From Flavobacterium psychrophilum (lineage in GTDB: Bacteria; Bacteroidota; Bacteroidia; Flavobacteriales; Flavobacteriaceae), in NCBI GenBank assembly GCA_943325515.2, contig CALPPS020000043.1, positions 1 to 21,731 on the forward strand: a stretch of 21,731 nucleotides of DNA, read 5' to 3'. The notes under the pieces are model-generated. The model saw only the letters and a program-made list of their open reading frames with translations, was not told the origin of the DNA and made no database searches. Shown one piece after another: positions 6,137-13,297 of the stretch. Every line of letters starts with the position of its first letter. Within the stretch, counting starts at the first letter, position 1. The translations under genes were made by a program, and so were the position numbers.

Positions 6137-7258
6137 TTAAATTCCTTTCAACACTTCTACCAAATAATCAATATCTTCTTTGGTATTATAATGACTAAAA
6201 GAAATACGCAGACTCGGTTTTGTTAATTCATCTTCTGTAAGCATTTCTGCCAATACATGTGAAGGTTTAGCACTTCCGCTTTGACAAGCACTTCCTCTAG
6301 AAACAGCAATACCTTTTATATCCAAGTGAAATAAAATCATAGCTGTTTTTTCTGTAGAAAATGGTAATAAAACATTCACAATATTATAAAAAGTATCTAC
6401 TCCGTTGAAAGTAGCTTCAGCAAAAGCATATTGCAATTGAGTACAACAATAGTTTTTCAATGCTAAAATATATTTTTGTTCCTCTTCTAGATGCTGATAG
6501 GATAGATCTAAAGCTTTTGACATACCCGCTATTTGATGCACTGATTCGGTTCCTGCACGCCAACCTTTTTCTTGTTCTCCACCAAAAAACATAGGTTGCA
6601 ATACCAAACTCTTTCGGACAAAAGCAAATCCAACACCTTTTGGACCATGAAATTTATGGGCACTGGCTACCAAAAAATCTATAGGTAATTCTTGTAAATT
6701 TATTTCGGTCTTACCTATGGATTGCACTGTGTCACAATGAAATAATGCCTTATTTTGATGGCATAAAGTTCCTATTTTAGTTATATCGTGTATTACCCCT
6801 GTTTCATTATTTACATGCATCAATGAAACTAATGTCGGTATTTCTATGTTGAATAAATCAGTTAATTGTTGGTAATCTAATGTCCCTTCTCTTGAAACAT
6901 TTATAAATTCAACCTCAATTCCAAATTCTTCTTGTAAAGCTTGGATAGTATATAATGTAGCATGATGTTCTACTTTTGCAGAAAGAATTCTTTTTATTCC
7001 AAAATCTTTAACAGCACTTCTCAAAATCCAATTAGTAGCTTCTGTAGCACTTGAAGTAAAAATAATTTCCGAAGCAGCACAATGCAAATGTTTAGCAATA
7101 GTTTTGCGTGATGTTTCAATAACTGCCTTAGCACTTCTGCCAATGCTATGAGTTGAAGAAGGATTACCATACTCTTCTTGGAGTATTGAAACCATTTCGT
7201 TTATAACTTCTTGACGAATAGAAGTAGTGGCTGCGTTATCAAGATATACTTTTTTCAT
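6137..7258 (-). CDS. Cysteine desulfurase (NifS/IscS-like, PLP-dependent)
   Basis: This 373-residue enzyme removes sulfur from L-cysteine as a persulfide for Fe-S clusters or thio-cofactors. MKKVYLDNAATTSIRQEV is the classic aminotransferase class V opening. The PLP lysine is Lys202 in SAHKFHGPKGVGF, the cofactor-stacking His is in KVEHHATL, and the persulfide-forming Cys325 is in SRGSACQSGSAKPSHVL. Upstream in-frame codons could extend it by 15 residues to 7303. I chose the ATG at 7258 because the protein family starts there and because the -7 box TATATTTG lies inside the would-be extension, four bases before this ATG. No scaffold or other isc/suf gene is adjacent, so the pathway partner is unknown. 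Confidence 0.92.
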   Translation of the reverse strand: MKKVYLDNAATTSIRQEVINEMVSILQEEYGNPSSTHSIGRSAKAVIETSRKTIAKHLHCAASEIIFTSSATEATNWILRSAVKDFGIKRILSAKVEHHATLYTIQALQEEFGIEVEFINVSREGTLDYQQLTDLFNIEIPTLVSLMHVNNETGVIHDITKIGTLCHQNKALFHCDTVQSIGKTEINLQELPIDFLVASAHKFHGPKGVGFAFVRKSLVLQPMFFGGEQEKGWRAGTESVHQIAGMSKALDLSYQHLEEEQKYILALKNYCCTQLQYAFAEATFNGVDTFYNIVNVLLPFSTEKTAMILFHLDIKGIAVSRGSACQSGSAKPSHVLAEMLTEDELTKPSLRISFSHYNTKEDIDYLVEVLKGI

Positions 7259-7262
7259 GGTG

Positions 7263-7270
7263 CAAATATA
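7263..7270 (-). promoter_or_regulatory. -7 box (TATATTTG) for the cysteine desulfurase
   Basis: A perfect TAnnTTTG match on the minus strand, ending four bases before the ATG at 7258. It implies a leaderless or nearly leaderless mRNA and supports the shorter start. No TTG is seen at the -33 distance. Confidence 0.45.
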
Positions 7271-7325
7271 AAAAGTCCTATTCTTAATTAAATTATAAAA
7301 CATAATTTTAATAGCTTAAAAAACT

Positions 7326-7333
7326 TATTTTTG
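7326..7333 (+). promoter_or_regulatory. -7 box (TATTTTTG) for the lipoprotein-bshC unit
   Basis: A TAnnTTTG match 20 bases before the lipoprotein ATG at 7354. It sits in the short divergent region shared with the cysteine desulfurase promoter. No clear -33 box is visible. Confidence 0.4.
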
Positions 7334-7353
7334 TTAAAAATTATACCATACTG

Positions 7354-8316
7354 ATGAAACGAATAGCAAGTATCCTATTATTAGTTTTTGTAATCAATGC
7401 CTGTGATGATGGTAACTTAACTGTTGATGCAATAGATTTTACAGAAGTTGCCGCTCAAAAATGTAGCGAGAAAGACGTTATCTATAAAGTAAAAGACAAT
7501 GAAATGCTTTTCATTGAAATACCTGCTGCAACCTTCACCAATGAAGAAACACTTGATGGTGCGCCTATTTCAGTTGATTTATCTAATACTGTAAAAGTAA
7601 CTTACAGAAAATATAATGGAACCGTTTCTGCTTCTAATATTTGTCCTACAGTTCCAGATGCTATACCAAATTTAACCGAAGAATGGAAAGCAACCTCGGG
7701 AACTATACTTATCACTTCTTCAGCAATTAAATCAGTAAACTCTGGTTCTGGTATAACCCAAATAACTGGATATAAATATTATATCGTTTTTGAAGATATT
7801 GTTTTCCTAAAACCCGATGGTTCTTCGCAAACTTATGGTGGAACTACATTTGTTTTTGGTAATTATATAAAAAATGTAAGTCCTTTAGCTTTTGGATTTG
7901 ATGAAGAAGTAAACAAAAGCACTTGTGACAGTAGAATATTTAACTTCAACGGTAGTGAATCTTTGATACTTGATGTGGACAATTTCACAACCCTTTTTGA
8001 AAATGCAACAACTACTACGCCAAGAATAGCTTTACTAAGTGCTACTAATAAATTGACCTATAAATTATTTTCAAGCACTGTAAATAATGCTTATTTCTGC
8101 GCAACCACGCTGCCTGCAACCCCAACGCTTACTCAAGAATGGAATGCAGTTAATGGAGTTACTGATAGTAGCGGTATAATTGAAGTTACCACAACATTTA
8201 TAGTTGGTTCAGGTTATCAACATACCATTCATTTGAAAAAAGTCACCATGAAAAGAGGAAATAGTGATTTCTACTTAGGCGATGATTATTTATATGGAAG
8301 TTTTGTAACCAATTAA
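7354..8316 (+). CDS. Lipoprotein with duplicated domain, function unknown
   Basis: This 320-residue protein begins MKRIASILLLVFVINACDDG, a lipoprotein signal with a lipobox ending at Cys17. The acidic residues right after the cysteine (Asp-Asp) resemble the export signal that sends Bacteroidetes lipoproteins to the outer face of the outer membrane. The mature part looks like two diverged copies of one module, at about 36-175 and about 190-320. Compare ICPTVPDAIPNLTEEWKATS (97-116) with CATTLPATPTLTQEWNAVNG (249-268), and KVTYRKYNGTVS with KLTYKLFSSTVN. Each copy then has a strand-rich stretch and ends in a similar GNYIKN or GSFVTN element. No enzymatic motif was recognised. It is followed after 15 bp by bshC, so the two are probably co-transcribed, though a functional link is not implied. 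Confidence 0.85.
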   Translation: MKRIASILLLVFVINACDDGNLTVDAIDFTEVAAQKCSEKDVIYKVKDNEMLFIEIPAATFTNEETLDGAPISVDLSNTVKVTYRKYNGTVSASNICPTVPDAIPNLTEEWKATSGTILITSSAIKSVNSGSGITQITGYKYYIVFEDIVFLKPDGSSQTYGGTTFVFGNYIKNVSPLAFGFDEEVNKSTCDSRIFNFNGSESLILDVDNFTTLFENATTTTPRIALLSATNKLTYKLFSSTVNNAYFCATTLPATPTLTQEWNAVNGVTDSSGIIEVTTTFIVGSGYQHTIHLKKVTMKRGNSDFYLGDDYLYGSFVTN

Positions 8317-8331
8317 TAATCCCATCTCAAA

Positions 8332-9921
8332 ATGCCAACCGATTGTATTAGCTATCAAAAATCAGGATATTTTTCTAAACTAATTGTAGCTTATTTAGAA
8401 GAGAAAATTGATTTGCAAAACACCTACAATCGTTTTCCTAAAATCAAAAATTTCAAAGACCAAATCAAAGAGAAGGAAGCTAATTATTCTTACCAAAACA
8501 GAAGTGTTTTAGCAACTGCTTTAAAAAAACAATACCAAAACACAGAAGTTTCAGATGCTACCAAAACCAATATTGAACTTCTTAAAGAAACCAAAACTTT
8601 TACGGTTACTACAGGTCACCAACTGAATTTATTTACTGGTCCACTCTATTTTTTATATAAAATTGTTTCAACTATAAATCTTTGTAAAGATTTAAAACAA
8701 GAGTATCCTGAGCATAATTTTGTGCCTATCTATTGGATGGCAACAGAAGATCACGATTTTGATGAAATTAACTTTTTCAACTTCAAGAACAAAAAAATCA
8801 AATGGAAAACTGAAAATAATGGTCCAGTGGGAAGACTTGCCACAAATGGTTTACAAGAGGTATTTAATGTATTTGAAAAAGAATTAGGTATAGGTGACAA
8901 TGCAAATTATTTAAAAGACTTATTTCAAAAAAGTTATCTAAATCATTCCAATCTTTCAGATGCTACTCGTTTTTTAACAAACGAATTGTTTGGCACTTAT
9001 GGATTAGTAATACTTGATGGAGACGACCTTTCTCTAAAACAACTTTTCATTCCTTTTATTAAAGAAGAATTGTTACATCAAACTTCTTTTAATAAAGTAA
9101 ATGAAACTAACACTTTGCTTAAAGATTATTCAATACAAGTAAACCCAAGAGAAATTAACCTTTTTTATATAGAAGACAATCTCAGAGAACGCATACTTTT
9201 TGAAAATAATCAGTATAAAATTAATAATTCTAGTCTCGTTTTATCTCAAAGCGAAATACTAGATTTGCTAGAAAAAAGTCCAGAAAAGTTTAGCCCCAAT
9301 GTTATCCTAAGACCTTTATACGAAGAAGTGATTTTACCCAATCTTTGTTACATTGGTGGTGGTGGTGAAATTGCCTATTGGTTACAATTGAAATCAAATT
9401 TTGAGGCTAATGATGTCACTTTCCCAATACTTTTATTGCGTAACTCTGTGCTGCTAGCAAAAGAAAAACAAGTGCATAAGGCTGATAATTTGAAACTTTT
9501 ATGGGCTGACTTATTTAGTAATCAACAAGAATTATACAACAAAAAAACACAAGAATTATCAGCTTTTAATCTCGATTTCTCAGAACAAAAAGAAACATTA
9601 AAAAATCAGTTTGAAAAACTAAACTTATTAGCTTCCCAAACCGACAAATCGTTTATTGGCGCTGTCAAAGCTCAAGAACTAAAACAAATAAAAGGACTAG
9701 AAAACCTAGAGAAACGTTTACTTAAAGCTGAAAAACGAATGCATTCGGACCAACTTGAACGAATTATCCAGCTGCAAAATGAGTTATTTCCTAACCAAAG
9801 TTTACAAGAACGCAGCAACAACTTTTCTGAATACTACAATGAATTTGGGCAAGAGTTCATTAATAAATTAGTTGCAGAACTTAAACCTTTAAATCCTTAT
9901 CATACCATTATTACCTTATAA
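8332..9921 (+). CDS. bshC: Bacillithiol biosynthesis cysteine-adding enzyme BshC
   Basis: This 529-residue enzyme attaches cysteine to glucosaminyl-malate, the last step of bacillithiol synthesis, a low-molecular-weight thiol shared by Firmicutes and many Bacteroidetes. Family signatures are TGHQLNLFTGPLYFLYKI at about 97-114 and PIYWMATEDHDFDEINFF at about 131-148. Further conserved parts are VILRPLYEEVILPNLCYIGG followed by a Gly-Glu-Ile-Ala-Tyr-Trp segment, and a C-terminal coiled-coil region at about 400-490 rich in Lys, Glu and Leu. The length is normal for BshC. It sits 15 bp after the lipoprotein gene. The bshA and bshB partners are not in this window, as is common in the phylum. Confidence 0.95.
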   Translation: MPTDCISYQKSGYFSKLIVAYLEEKIDLQNTYNRFPKIKNFKDQIKEKEANYSYQNRSVLATALKKQYQNTEVSDATKTNIELLKETKTFTVTTGHQLNLFTGPLYFLYKIVSTINLCKDLKQEYPEHNFVPIYWMATEDHDFDEINFFNFKNKKIKWKTENNGPVGRLATNGLQEVFNVFEKELGIGDNANYLKDLFQKSYLNHSNLSDATRFLTNELFGTYGLVILDGDDLSLKQLFIPFIKEELLHQTSFNKVNETNTLLKDYSIQVNPREINLFYIEDNLRERILFENNQYKINNSSLVLSQSEILDLLEKSPEKFSPNVILRPLYEEVILPNLCYIGGGGEIAYWLQLKSNFEANDVTFPILLLRNSVLLAKEKQVHKADNLKLLWADLFSNQQELYNKKTQELSAFNLDFSEQKETLKNQFEKLNLLASQTDKSFIGAVKAQELKQIKGLENLEKRLLKAEKRMHSDQLERIIQLQNELFPNQSLQERSNNFSEYYNEFGQEFINKLVAELKPLNPYHTIITL

Positions 9922-10154
9922 TCAAACAAATTTAGTACATAGAACACTTTTGTTGATGGCTGTTTTTATTTAATTTTTTATTTAAAATAAATTAAATTAC
10001 AAATAAAAGAATAAAATTATTTACACCAATTTTACAGAAATGGTAACATATTCAAGTTATCTATTTTGTAACTATTACTACTAGATTACATTTTGATGTA
10101 AATAAAATTTTAAAAAAGTAATGGCTGTGCTTTTAAATACAAATTTAAAAGACT

Positions 10155-10162
10155 TATTTTTG
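10155..10162 (+). promoter_or_regulatory. -7 box (TATTTTTG) for ndk
   Basis: A TAnnTTTG match 31 bases before the ndk ATG, in an otherwise gene-free 272-bp AT-rich stretch (9922-10193) where I see nothing else. The -33 position holds only TTTT. Confidence 0.45.
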
Positions 10163-10193
10163 CATCATATTTTTAAATTTTAAATAAAGAAAA

Positions 10194-10613
10194 ATGGCAA
10201 CAAATAGAACTTTTACCATGATTAAACCTGATGGAGTTGAAAACGGACACATCGGTGGAATACTAAATATGATTACTGAAGGAGGTTTCAGAATCGTAGC
10301 AATGAAACTAACACAATTAACAGTGGCTGATGCTCAAAAATTTTACGCAGTTCACTCAGCTCGTCCTTTCTTTGGTGAGTTAGTAGAATTTATGACACGT
10401 GGACCAATCGTTGCAGCTATTTTAGAAAAAGATAATGCAGTAGAAGATTTCAGAACCTTAATTGGTGCTACTAACCCCGCTGAAGCTGCCGAGGGAACTA
10501 TCCGTAAAAAATATGCAACCTCTATTGGAGAAAATGCTGTTCACGGTTCAGACTCTGATGAAAATGCTGCCATCGAAGGTGCTTTTCACTTTGCTGGTAG
10601 AGAGCAGTTCTAG
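10194..10613 (+). CDS. ndk: Nucleoside-diphosphate kinase
   Basis: This 139-residue enzyme transfers the terminal phosphate of ATP to nucleoside diphosphates, balancing NTP and dNTP pools in the cytoplasm. It begins with [19 protein letters not shown], which includes the nucleotide-binding lysine (Lys11). The phospho-accepting His117 lies in the signature [24 protein letters not shown] and [18 protein letters not shown] are further family motifs. Length and residues are those of a normal active enzyme. It is monocistronic, with its own -7 box and a terminator shared with the convergent biosynthetic operon. Confidence 0.97.
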   Translation: MATNRTFTMIKPDGVENGHIGGILNMITEGGFRIVAMKLTQLTVADAQKFYAVHSARPFFGELVEFMTRGPIVAAILEKDNAVEDFRTLIGATNPAEAAEGTIRKKYATSIGENAVHGSDSDENAAIEGAFHFAGREQF

Positions 10614-10678
10614 AACAGTATTCAATAAAAAATATTTTTAGGCATTTTTAAATTGCTTATTTCTAGTAAAAAAACATT

Positions 10679-10706
10679 TCCCGTTCCAATTAGAATGGGA
10701 TTTTTT
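10679..10706 (+). terminator. Intrinsic terminator after ndk, probably bidirectional
   Basis: An 8-bp stem, TCCCGTTC against GAATGGGA (one G-U pair), with a six-base loop and six T residues. On the opposite strand the same hairpin has one mismatch and is followed four bases later by a run of seven T, so it may also end the convergent type III PKS operon. Confidence 0.75.
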
Positions 10707-10798
10707 ATTATTATAATGTCCTTAAATAGCGATACTTTAAAAATATTATGTATTAAAAAAGACAAGAACAATACTGCTTGATATTATGAAAAAGAAAA

Positions 10799-11272
10799 TC
10801 ATTTTAAGACTGCCACTCTTAAAAATCTTCCATGATGAGTAATGGAAGCAGGATAAACAAGATGATTTTTTTTGTCTATCCAATTGGGTATATTATTGTT
10901 TTTTTGAATGCTTTTTCTAGTAGTTAAATGCTGAATGGCATGAAATTCATCTTCGGTAGTTAGGGCAATAGTATAAACATAATCGAGAGTAATTTGGGTT
11001 TGGGTATAATAAATCAAGCTCCCAAAGAACACTTTATCTTCATCACATTCAAATTGTATGGGATTAAAAACACGCTGCCCACTCTCACGGTTATAAATTT
11101 TATAAGCGGCTTCTTTCCTACTCCACAAGTTCCAAACCATGAGTTCAGGATTGCTCGAGGACAATACAAGATCCTGCTCTTTGAGTGTAAAGAGTTTATT
11201 GAGAAAACCTTTGCGTTTCCAATTGCTTTCTTGCTGCGCAATTGACAAATCTACAATGTCATTGCCAATCAC
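10799..11272 (-). CDS. 4'-phosphopantetheinyl transferase
   Basis: This 157-residue enzyme moves the phosphopantetheine arm of CoA onto a carrier-protein serine. The N-terminal IGNDIVDL carries the metal-binding Asp5 and Asp8. FLNKLFTLKEQDLVL and WSRKEAAYKIY (50-60) are the AcpS/Sfp-superfamily motifs with Glu54 and Lys58. It is the last gene of the seven-gene operon. Its GTG start overlaps the ACP stop as GTGA, so translation is probably coupled to the very protein it should activate. A pathway-specific transferase suggests that the host's general AcpS does not serve this carrier well. Confidence 0.88.
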   Translation of the reverse strand: MIGNDIVDLSIAQQESNWKRKGFLNKLFTLKEQDLVLSSSNPELMVWNLWSRKEAAYKIYNRESGQRVFNPIQFECDEDKVFFGSLIYYTQTQITLDYVYTIALTTEDEFHAIQHLTTRKSIQKNNNIPNWIDKKNHLVYPASITHHGRFLRVAVLK

Positions 11273-11523
11273 TTTACTGCTAGTTTTGCCTGAATAATTT
11301 CAAGTGTTGCTTTGATGCTAATCATTTTCTCCATTGATTCATTATCTATTACTATTTTAAAGGCATCTTCTACATCTAACACCACATCAACTAAATTAGC
11401 AGAGTTGATTTGTAAATCGGTAATAAAATCAGTTTCTTCGGTAAGATTGTCAAAAGCTACTTGGTTTTTCACAAAAGGCTTAACAATAGTTTTTAGTTGT
11501 TCAATAATAGCTTCTTTGTTCAT
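11269..11523 (-). CDS. Acyl carrier protein (dedicated)
   Basis: This 84-residue carrier protein holds growing acyl chains as thioesters. The four-helix ACP pattern is visible, and the helix-II attachment motif reads TDLQINSANLVDVVLDVEDAF with the modifiable Ser41. The usual DSL is replaced by NSA. This variant Asp-to-Asn context is unlike housekeeping AcpP and marks a pathway carrier, as I recall from flexirubin/aryl-polyene-type clusters of Bacteroidetes. It follows the ketosynthase gene by three bases and overlaps the transferase gene by four. Confidence 0.88.
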   Translation of the reverse strand: MNKEAIIEQLKTIVKPFVKNQVAFDNLTEETDFITDLQINSANLVDVVLDVEDAFKIVIDNESMEKMISIKATLEIIQAKLAVK

Positions 11524-11526
11524 AGT

Positions 11527-12798
11527 TTAGTTGTATTTTTTAAATAGTACACAAGCATTCACGTCACCAAAACCAAAACTGGCTTTAGCCACTATATTCA
11601 GTTCTTTTTTGATTAAATGTTGTGGAATGCTAGTTTCATCAATGATGGCAGTTATCTCAGGATGTAAATCATAACAATTTATATTTGGAAAAATAAATCC
11701 ATGATGTAGTTGCAACACAGAAGCCACACTTTCAACACTACCTGAAGCAGACAAACAATGTCCCACCATTGATTTTAATGAATTAATATACGGAAATTTA
11801 TTTCCCTTAAGTTTTAATGCTTCGCTCCAATTTTGAATTTCCAAAGCGTCTTTGGATGTTGCTGTTAAATGACCGTTTATGATATCAATTTCATTAGGAG
11901 CAATAGAAGCATTAATCAAAGCCTCAGTAATACAGCGTTTTACAGCCGTGGCATTGGGAGCAGTCATAGTACCGCCACCACGTTGCCCACCCGAATTGAT
12001 ATTACCACCTATAACTTCTCCATATATTTTAGCACCTCGCAATAGAGCAGTGTCTAAATCTTCTAGCAACAGAGCGCCTGCGCCACTACCCGGAACAAAA
12101 CCAGAAGCTGAAGCTGACATGGGTCTGGAACCTTGTTGAGGTGTGTCATTGTGTTTAAACGTGCATACTTTCATAGCGTCAAAACCTCCCCAAATATATG
12201 GTCCAGAGTCACTAGTGCTTCCGGCTAGAATGCGTTTAGCTTGTCCTGATTTTATCCGTTCGTATGCCATCAAGATACTTTCTGCTCCGGTTGTACAGGC
12301 AGAAGAATTGGTGCTCACTTGATTGCCTAATCCTATTTTTCCGCCAAGGTAAGCACTCACGCCACTATTCATGGTTTGTGCCACTGCAGTACTACCCAAT
12401 CTGCGCGTTTGAAAGTCGTCAATCTTATAAATGCTTTCGCGAAACTTATCAATACCAGAAGTTCCAGTTCCGAAAATAGTGCCACTATCCCAGTCGGGTT
12501 CGTCCTGAATAGCTAATGATAATCCAGCATCATTCCATGCTTCCATACCTGCAATAACACCATATAAAATACCAGAGGAATTGAAATTGCGTAGTTCTAA
12601 ATCGGTAAAATATTGCAAAGCTTGTTCGGTTGCTATTTCAGGTTTGCCCGCAATTTGACAGGAGAATTGCAAGCGCTCTAAATCTGGGTCATGCTTTATC
12701 CCTGAAATACCATGTTGTATCGCATGAGTAAACGCAGCAATACCAACTCCGTTGGGAGCGACAACACCAAGACCCGTTATGACCACTCTTCGCTGCAT
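11527..12798 (-). CDS. Beta-ketoacyl-ACP synthase (FabF-like)
   Basis: This 423-residue ketosynthase performs decarboxylative condensation with malonyl-ACP. It has the RVVITGLGVVAPNGVG opening, the nucleophile Cys168 in SACTTGAES, His310 in INGHLTATSKDALE and His347 in SMVGHCLSASGSVE, so the Cys-His-His triad is complete. The motif around the first histidine is HLTAT instead of the common HGTGT, a divergence from housekeeping FabF. It lies three bases upstream of the ACP gene and three bases downstream of the dehydratase gene. It is likely to elongate chains on the neighbouring ACP. It could alternatively act as a chain-length or priming partner. Confidence 0.9.
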   Translation of the reverse strand: MQRRVVITGLGVVAPNGVGIAAFTHAIQHGISGIKHDPDLERLQFSCQIAGKPEIATEQALQYFTDLELRNFNSSGILYGVIAGMEAWNDAGLSLAIQDEPDWDSGTIFGTGTSGIDKFRESIYKIDDFQTRRLGSTAVAQTMNSGVSAYLGGKIGLGNQVSTNSSACTTGAESILMAYERIKSGQAKRILAGSTSDSGPYIWGGFDAMKVCTFKHNDTPQQGSRPMSASASGFVPGSGAGALLLEDLDTALLRGAKIYGEVIGGNINSGGQRGGGTMTAPNATAVKRCITEALINASIAPNEIDIINGHLTATSKDALEIQNWSEALKLKGNKFPYINSLKSMVGHCLSASGSVESVASVLQLHHGFIFPNINCYDLHPEITAIIDETSIPQHLIKKELNIVAKASFGFGDVNACVLFKKYN

Positions 12799-12801
12799 AG
12801 T

Positions 12802-13248
12802 TTATACTTTGATTATTCCTGCTATGGTTCCGTTACAAACTAATTCTCCTTGCTCATTTATCATTTTTACGTTGCATTTTAATTTTCCAAAACGGAAATA
12901 GATTTTCTCTGAAATCACGGTAACTTTCTCTTTAGGAAATACAGGTTTTAAAAATTCTATTTCACTTGATGTTAAAGCAATTAGATATTCATTATTAAAT
13001 TTATTGTTTAATGTGTAAATCCCCAAACATACTACTCCAATTTGTGCCATAGTTTCCGTGAGTATAACTCCAGGTGTCACCGGATTGTCTTTGAAATGAC
13101 CTTTGTAAAAATCTAATTCTTCACTGAATGTATAGTTGCCTTCCACTCCATTTTCATTGATGCTGATAATTTCATCTACAAACAAAAAAGGTTTGGAATA
13201 AGGTAATTTTAATATAATTTCTTCTTTTGTCATTTTCTTTTTAATCAT
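12802..13248 (-). CDS. 3-hydroxyacyl-ACP dehydratase, FabZ-like hotdog protein
   Basis: This 148-residue hotdog-fold protein is predicted to dehydrate 3-hydroxyacyl-ACP. LPYSKPFLFVDEIISI is the FabZ-type opening. GHFKDNPVTPGVILTETMAQ holds the catalytic pair His51 and Glu65. The frame opens upstream with a GTG at 13257. I prefer the ATG at 13248, and the ATG at 13233 is also possible (143 residues) since the family homology begins near there. It sits between the type III synthase and the ketosynthase. No ketoreductase is encoded in the cluster, so 3-hydroxy substrates would have to come from FabG elsewhere. A role as a thioesterase-like hotdog enzyme is a less likely alternative because the His/Glu pair is intact. 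Confidence 0.85.
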   Translation of the reverse strand: MIKKKMTKEEIILKLPYSKPFLFVDEIISINENGVEGNYTFSEELDFYKGHFKDNPVTPGVILTETMAQIGVVCLGIYTLNNKFNNEYLIALTSSEIEFLKPVFPKEKVTVISEKIYFRFGKLKCNVKMINEQGELVCNGTIAGIIKV

Positions 13249-13260
13249 TATAAACACTAA

Positions 13261-13289
13261 CTGAGATTTCTCCTTCGTAGAAATGACAA
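13261..13289. repeat. Short imperfect-palindrome repeat, likely dispersed intergenic element
   Basis: The gap between the type III synthase and dehydratase genes contains GAGATTTCTCCTTCGTAGAA and then ATGACAAG. ATTTCT (13266-13271) can pair with AGAAAT (13279-13284) around a seven-base loop. It closely resembles a short element (consensus near GAGATTTCTCCTTCGTCGAA then ATGACA) that I recall as scattered in Bacteroidetes genomes. In the transcript it could form a small hairpin inside the operon. Confidence 0.5.
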
Positions 13290-13297
13290 GAAAGTGT

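Noticed and set aside
7259..7303. 15-residue N-terminal extension of the cysteine desulfurase
   Set aside because: The extension contains the -7 box and has no family likeness; the enzyme fold begins at MKKVYLDNAATTS.
13258..13297. Internal rho-independent terminator in the biosynthetic operon
   Set aside because: The hairpin stem is only six base pairs and no T-run follows on the minus strand, so it is described as a repeat, not a terminator.
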